Shown here: one piece after another, positions 22,321-26,102 of the stretch
Numbering within the stretch: position 1 is the first letter of the stretch
Layout: every line of letters starts with the position of its first letter
Assembly (NCBI GenBank): GCA_013697225.1
Contig: JACCXG010000497.1
Coordinates: 1 to 26,102 of the forward strand
DNA length: 26,102 bases
Source of the DNA: Acidobacteriota bacterium
Lineage (GTDB): Bacteria; Acidobacteriota; Vicinamibacteria; Vicinamibacterales; 2-12-FULL-66-21
Reading direction: 5' to 3'
Position numbers and translations under genes: made by a program
The notes under the pieces: model-generated
Databases searched by the model: none
What the model was told of the DNA's origin: nothing
Seen by the model: the letters and a program-made list of their open reading frames with translations, nothing else

Positions 22321-23240
22321 TTCTCCTCGAACAGCGCGTCCACGTATTCCTGGGGCGAGAACGGGATCAGATCGTCGATCCCTTCGCCCACGCCCACGTA
22401 GCGGATTGGGAGCTGCAGGTCGTGCGCGATGGCCACGGCAATCCCCCCCTTTGCCGTGCCGTCCAGCTTCGTCAGGATGATCCCGTTCACGCCGGCGACG
22501 CTCATGAACTCCCGTGCCTGGTTCAACCCGTTCTGACCCACCGTCGCGTCAAGGACCAGGAGCACCTCATGCGGCGCACCCTCGACTTCCCGGGCCGCCA
22601 CCCGGCGGATCTTGTCGAGCTCTGTCATCAGGTTCGTCCGCGTGTGCAGCCTGCCGGCGGTATCTACGAGGACGAGGTCACGGCCGCGGGCCTTCCCGGC
22701 GGCAATGGCATCGAACACCACGGCGGCCGGATCGGCTCCCGCGCGCGCGCGAATGAAGTCGACGCCGGCTCGCGTGGCCCAGACCTCCAGCTGCTCGACA
22801 GCCGCGGCGCGGAACGTATCGGCCGCGCAGATGAGCGGTGTCAGGCCCGAATCCTTACTCAGGCGGGCGAGCTTCCCCACCGTTGTGGTCTTTCCCGTGC
22901 CGTTGACCCCGACGACGAGCACGACGTGCGGGCGCTGACCATCGGGCGGGGGGCTGGCCGCACGCTGGAGGATTGCCAGGATCTCGGTGCGGACCAGCGC
23001 CCGAAGCGATTGCCCGCGGTCCTTCTTCGCGCTGACCGCTTCGACGATCCGCGCGGCAGCCGCCACCCCTACGTCGGCTGAAATCAGCGCCTCCTCGAGC
23101 GCCTCGATCGTATCGACGTCAACCGGCCGCGTCCGCCCCTCCGGCGAATCCGCCCCCTGGACGACCTCTTCGAACCGCTCCGCGAATTGTTGCGTGGTCC
23201 GCGCAAGCGAGTCCTTGATTCTCTCGAAAAACCCCATCAT
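22314..23240 (-). CDS. ftsY: Signal recognition particle receptor FtsY
   Basis: 308 aa; membrane-associated GTPase that receives SRP-ribosome complexes. The NG domain is complete: P-loop GVNGTGKTTTVGKLA (111-125), AADTFRAAAVEQLEVWA, LVDTAGRLHTRTNLM, TKLDGTAKGG and the C-terminal YVGVGEGIDDLIPF. It has only a short N-terminal helix (FFERIKDSLARTTQQFAERF) rather than the long acidic A domain of E. coli. Two tandem ATGs (23240 and 23237) follow GGGGAGG directly; the second gives better spacing. It is flanked by gpsA (10-nt gap) and ribD (overlap). Confidence 0.96.
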   Translation of the reverse strand: MMGFFERIKDSLARTTQQFAERFEEVVQGADSPEGRTRPVDVDTIEALEEALISADVGVAAAARIVEAVSAKKDRGQSLRALVRTEILAILQRAASPPPDGQRPHVVLVVGVNGTGKTTTVGKLARLSKDSGLTPLICAADTFRAAAVEQLEVWATRAGVDFIRARAGADPAAVVFDAIAAGKARGRDLVLVDTAGRLHTRTNLMTELDKIRRVAAREVEGAPHEVLLVLDATVGQNGLNQAREFMSVAGVNGIILTKLDGTAKGGIAVAIAHDLQLPIRYVGVGEGIDDLIPFSPQEYVDALFEEKW

Positions 23241-23250
23241 CCTCCCCGCG

Positions 23251-24264
23251 TTACCGCACTTCGCTTTCCTGCCGTTGGGGGCGCACCATCAGGGCTTCAA
23301 CGGCTTCACGAGGCGTGCGGCGGCCTTCGAGCACAGCGGCCATCTGCGCCGTAATCGGCAGCTCGATTCCGTGCCGCTGCCCAAGCGCAAGCGCCGCGCC
23401 CGTCGTCCGCACCCCCTCGGCCACCATTCGCAACTCGTTCAGGATCTCGTCCAGAGAACGGCCCCGGCCGAGCTCGATGCCCACGTGGCGATTGCGACTC
23501 AGGTCCCCCGTGCACGTCAGCACCAGGTCCCCGAGTCCGCTGAGCCCCGCCAGGGTGTCGCGCCGTCCACCTTCGGCGCAGGCCAGTCGCGAGATCTCCA
23601 CGAGCCCCCGCGTGATCAGCGCCGACATGGCGTTGTTGCCAAGGCCGGTCCCCTCCACCACACCGGCAGCGATGGCAATGACGTTCTTCAGAGCAGCGCC
23701 TACCTCGACTCCCGTGACGTCATCGCTGGCGTACAGCCGGAAAGTCGGACCGCGGAAGCGTTCCTGCACGGCCGTCGCGGCAAGGGCGTCGTCCGACGCC
23801 ACGAGGACGGCGGTAGGCAGGCCTCGAGCCACCTCCAGCGCGAAGCTGGGACCGGAGAGCACGACCACGGGGTGCAACCGGCCGCATTCTTCCGCGACCA
23901 CCTGCGACATCCGGGCGAGCGAGCCGGACTCCAGCCCTTTCGCGGCGCTGACCAGCACGGCGTCGGGAACCAGCAGCGGGGTTGCGTCCTGGACCACACG
24001 GCGCATTCCGTGGGAGGGCACCGCAAAAACCACGAACGCTGCTCCCTCGAGCGCCGCGGGCAGGGATGCCGTCGGGCGGACGAGCGCTGGCAGTGGAGAC
24101 GTGGCGAGGTATCGCGGGTTCATCCTCATCCCGTTCATGTCGTCCACGAGCATCGCGTCTCGGGCCCAGAGGGCCACGTCGTGGCCGACCCGCGCCAGGT
24201 GAATGGCCAGGGCCGTGCCCCAGCTGCCCGCCCCCAGAACCGCGCAGCGCACGGGCGATGTCAT
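23251..24264 (-). CDS. gpsA: Glycerol-3-phosphate dehydrogenase [NAD(P)+]
   Basis: 337 aa; reduces dihydroxyacetone phosphate to sn-glycerol-3-phosphate for phospholipids. The Rossmann motif is AVLGAGSWGTALA (8-20). Also visible are VFAVPSHGMR, VSAAKGLE, VVLSGPSFALEVA and the catalytic-Lys segment VGAALKNVIAIAAG, then GLGDLVLTCTGDLSRNR. The start is ATG at 24264 in an ATGA overlap with the plsY stop; upstream in-frame codons run antisense-like through plsY and are rejected. Pairing with plsY joins production and acylation of glycerol-3-phosphate. Confidence 0.96.
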   Translation of the reverse strand: MTSPVRCAVLGAGSWGTALAIHLARVGHDVALWARDAMLVDDMNGMRMNPRYLATSPLPALVRPTASLPAALEGAAFVVFAVPSHGMRRVVQDATPLLVPDAVLVSAAKGLESGSLARMSQVVAEECGRLHPVVVLSGPSFALEVARGLPTAVLVASDDALAATAVQERFRGPTFRLYASDDVTGVEVGAALKNVIAIAAGVVEGTGLGNNAMSALITRGLVEISRLACAEGGRRDTLAGLSGLGDLVLTCTGDLSRNRHVGIELGRGRSLDEILNELRMVAEGVRTTGAALALGQRHGIELPITAQMAAVLEGRRTPREAVEALMVRPQRQESEVR

Positions 24265-24839
24265 GCGCGGACGCCCATGCGCCGCTCGGTTCCTGCACGG
24301 AGGCGGCGGATGTTCCCACGGTGCCGGAACAGAATCAGCAGCCCGGTGCCTGCCGCCGCGGCCACCACGGCAGCGGGCTCTCCTGTGAGCCACGCAGCGG
24401 GGGGGAGCGCGACAGTGGCGGCAATCGAGCCAAGCGACACGTAGCGGGTGGCCATGACGATTACCAGGAAGAGGGTTGCCGCCAGAGCCGTCGCCAGCGG
24501 CATCAGTACGGCAAACACGCCGGCCGCAACAGCCACCCCTTTACCACCGTGAAAGCGCAGCCAGACCGGATAGATGTGCCCGACGATGGCCGCGGCGGCC
24601 GCAAGGGCGGTGAGCGTTGCGCCCGCGTTCGTCACGGTCGCCAGCACCACCGCGAGCACCCCCTTGGCCACATCGAGGCTCATCACCACCACGCCGCGCC
24701 ATGGGCCGGTCGTCCGCAACACGTTTGCCGCGCCAACGTTTCCACTCCCCGCCCGGCGGACGTCGATGCCGGCCCGCCGCGCGAGCAGATAGGCGAACGG
24801 GAGGGATCCGGCGAGATAGCCGAGCACGATCTGCCACAT
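24261..24839 (-). CDS. plsY: Glycerol-3-phosphate acyltransferase PlsY
   Basis: 192 aa integral membrane enzyme using acyl-phosphate to make lysophosphatidic acid. The three PlsY motifs are visible: GSLPFAYLLAR with GSGNVGAANVLR (11-42), HIYPVWLRFHGGKGVA (87-102) and ATRYVSLGSI. Several hydrophobic segments (LTALAAAAAIVGHI, VFAVLMPLATALAATLFLVI and others) fit a five-helix topology. The start is ATG at 24839 with AGGTGA four nt upstream (24844-24849). Upstream lies the heptamer repeat region rather than a recognisable promoter. Confidence 0.95.
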   Translation of the reverse strand: MWQIVLGYLAGSLPFAYLLARRAGIDVRRAGSGNVGAANVLRTTGPWRGVVVMSLDVAKGVLAVVLATVTNAGATLTALAAAAAIVGHIYPVWLRFHGGKGVAVAAGVFAVLMPLATALAATLFLVIVMATRYVSLGSIAATVALPPAAWLTGEPAAVVAAAAGTGLLILFRHRGNIRRLRAGTERRMGVRA

Positions 24840-24864
24840 CAGATCACCTGGGGGTCAGCAAGCT

Positions 24865-25174
24865 CAACTCCCAATTCCCAACTCCCAACTCCCAATGATG
24901 AATTGCTAACTCCCAATTCCCAACTCCCAACGGCCAACGACCAAGAGCTCGACTCGCATCCGCGAGCGGGTAGCACGCAGCGGGAAGCGGGAAGCGGGAA
25001 GCGCGCCGGCGGCAACGCCCAACGCCCAATTCCCAACGCCCAACTCCCAATTCCCAACGACGGCCAACCAGAAGCTGAACTCGCATCAGGGAGCGGGTAG
25101 CAGCGCAAGCGGGAATTGGCGTTGGGAGTTTGGGAGTTGGAAGTTGGAAGTTGGGAGTTGGGAGTTGGGAGTTG
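24865..25174. repeat. Heptanucleotide repeat array with opposite-facing arms and a direct-repeat core
   Basis: The 358-nt gap between the thpR remnant and plsY holds no gene. On the plus strand, CAAYTCC-type 7-mers run at 24865-24892 and 24907-24948. Next come a core at 24951-24986 and three perfect CGGGAAG units (24981-25001). Seven CAACGCC/CAAYTCC units follow at 25013-25061, then a second copy of the core at 25078-25115. The complementary GGAGTTG/GAAGTTG units run at 25112-25174. The two cores share ACTCGCATC and GAGCGGGTAGCA and lie 127 bp apart. The outer arms can pair as a long imperfect hairpin. It resembles the short tandemly repeated repetitive (STRR) heptamers known from cyanobacteria in kind, not in demonstrated origin. 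Open frames through it encode only SWELGVG-type periodic peptides. Confidence 0.85.
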
Positions 25175-25197
25175 ACAATGGACCACATTCACTACGC

Positions 25198-25573
25198 TCA
25201 CTCTCTCAATGGTACTCGCAGGAGGGGCTCGTAGGCCGCCCCGCGGGGAGACAGCCGGCTCCGGAAGAGTGTGAGCGCTGAGATGCGGGACGTTCCGCAG
25301 TCAGCGGGCACTGCGTGCAGGGGCTCGCGCAGTCCGCGAGGTTTCGCGCGGCCGGGATCCTTCACCCGGCCGATCGTCAGGTGGGCGGTGTAACCGCGCC
25401 CCTCGGGGAGGAACCCGAGCGCCGCCAGCCGTGCGGCGGCCTGCGCGTGGAGGGCCGTTATGGCCGCGCCGCCGTGCGTCACGCCGATCCAGAACACACG
25501 AGGCGCTCCCGAGGACGGGAAGGCGCCGCAGCCTTGACGTGCTCTCGATGTCGACGCCAAGAGATACCCTCAT
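25198..25573 (-). pseudogene. thpR: Degraded RNA 2',3'-cyclic phosphodiesterase (2'-5' RNA ligase) ThpR
   Basis: The C-terminal half of a ThpR-like protein is readable: GAFPSSGAPRVFWIGV, LAALGFLPEGRGYTAHLTIGR (second HxTx motif, HLTI) and LFRSRLSPRGAAYEPL, ending at 25198. The family has about 180 residues and two HxTx motifs; only about 120 residues and one motif remain. An ATG at 25573, 13 nt after the cinA stop, begins MRVSLGVDIE, which resembles the family N-terminus but is in a different frame. About 70 codons, including the first HxTx motif, appear to be missing between the two parts. A shortened product from TTG at 25560 is possible but would lack half of the active site. Confidence 0.7.
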
Positions 25574-25586
25574 CGGCGGGTGCAGA

Positions 25587-26102
25587 TCAGAGGCCCTGGA
25601 GAGCCCGGCGCACCATGTCCATCGCACCTTGTGTCGCGTGGAACTTGACCTGCGCCCGCCCGCCCGGGAAGGAGAACGTCCGGACGCGGACGGAGCCCCC
25701 GGGCGCCACGACCGCCACGGCCACCGTGCCCACCGGCTTCTGTGGAGTGCCGCCGCCAGGACCCGCGATCCCTGTGATCCCCACCGCGACGTCCGCGCCC
25801 GTGCGCTCGCGGATGCCCTCCGCCATCGCGATTGCCACAGGCTCGCTCACAGCTCCGTGGGCCGCAATCAGCGCACCGGGGACTCCGGCCACCGACGTCT
25901 TCATCTCGTTGCTGTACAGGACCGCGCCACCACGCACATAGCTCGAGCTGCCAGGCACATCGGTCAGGCGCGAGAGCAGGAGCCCGCCGGTGCAGGATTC
26001 GGCGGCTGCAAGCGTGAGGTGACGCGTCCGCAGCAGGTCGCCCACGATCTGCTCCATGAAGCGACCGTCCGTGCTGAAGACGTCCGCGCCAAGCACGCTC
26101 GC
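25587..26102 (-). CDS. cinA: CinA-family protein, C-terminal nicotinamide-nucleotide amidase (PncC) domain, 5'-truncated by window
   Basis: The frame is open to the window edge; about 171 codons are visible. The PncC domain is clear: LAAAESCTGGLLLSRLTDVP, SSSYVRGGAVLYSNEMK, HGAVSEPVAIAMAEGIR, GITGIAGPGGGTPQKPVGTV and the C-terminal FPGGRAQVKFHATQGAMD. PncC deamidates NMN to NaMN in pyridine-nucleotide recycling. The residues ahead of it (LGADVFSTDGRFMEQIVGDLL) look like the linker of full-length CinA, whose N-terminal MoCF/COG1058 domain would lie outside the window. A GTG at 26096 is therefore probably internal, not the start. It is followed after 13 nt by the thpR remnant. Confidence 0.9.
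   Translation of the reverse strand, partial: ASVLGADVFSTDGRFMEQIVGDLLRTRHLTLAAAESCTGGLLLSRLTDVPGSSSYVRGGAVLYSNEMKTSVAGVPGALIAAHGAVSEPVAIAMAEGIRERTGADVAVGITGIAGPGGGTPQKPVGTVAVAVVAPGGSVRVRTFSFPGGRAQVKFHATQGAMDMVRRALQGL

Noticed and set aside
22321..22420. FMN riboswitch before the riboflavin genes
   Set aside because: ribD starts inside ftsY, so no leader exists to hold one, and no RFN-like conserved blocks were seen upstream of ribE or ribBA.
24865..25174. Possible CRISPR array
   Set aside because: The period is 7 bp with no spacers, and no cas gene is nearby.
24839..25201. Open frames encoding SWELGVG-type periodic peptides
   Set aside because: They are translations of the 7-bp repeat array in several frames and have no gene-like features.

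Overview
This is a GC-rich, gene-dense chromosomal window with no tRNA, rRNA, phage or IS genes. Gene content (FG-GAP/ASPIC protein ending in a PFRGMSGYPY-type tail, full Mpl/LdcA/NagZ recycling set, RNase HII and a ThiE-like gene behind the trmD operon) suggests an acidobacterium, probably of the Vicinamibacteria type. That placement is inferred from gene style, not from a marker search.

Layout. (1) 1-3675, plus strand: the 3' part of a large FG-GAP/UnbV-ASPIC protein translationally coupled to a nitrilase-superfamily amidohydrolase. (2) 3679-10976, minus strand: a seven-gene cell-wall operon, nagZ-ldcA-mpl-pxpB-pxpC-murB-murA. Most junctions are GTGA/TGATG overlaps. It joins muropeptide recycling (NagZ, LdcA, Mpl) to the first committed steps of UDP-MurNAc synthesis (MurA, MurB), and two 5-oxoprolinase subunits lie in the middle. 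(3) A 122-bp divergent promoter region, then polX and a 77-codon unknown gene on the plus strand to 13060. (4) 13072-19240, minus: ffh-rpsP-khpA-rimM-trmD-rplS-rnhB, a small membrane protein gene with an apparent ATT start, a ThiE/TenI-like gene and a 254-aa unknown. A sigma70-like promoter sits ahead of ffh. (5) 19368-24839, minus: plsY-gpsA-ftsY-ribD-ribE-ribBA. (6) 24840-25197: an unusual array of 7-bp repeats with opposite-facing arms. (7) 25198-26102, minus: a decayed thpR remnant and the 3' part of cinA.

How the genes work together. NagZ and LdcA turn cell-wall fragments into free tripeptide. Mpl reattaches the tripeptide to UDP-MurNAc, which MurA and MurB supply. The ffh and ftsY products are the two GTPases of the SRP targeting pathway. 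The genes between rpsP and rplS serve ribosome and tRNA maturation. ribD, ribE and ribBA cover riboflavin synthesis except lumazine synthase (ribH), which is not in the window. PlsY and GpsA make and acylate glycerol-3-phosphate.

Most notable points: an Asp at the fosfomycin-target position of MurA; pxpBC without pxpA inside a peptidoglycan recycling operon; a heptamer repeat family present twice, once supplying the apparent Shine-Dalgarno of rpsP; a gutted thpR; an ATT-initiated small membrane gene; and a likely leaderless nagZ transcript. I saw no clear defence system, CRISPR or prophage.
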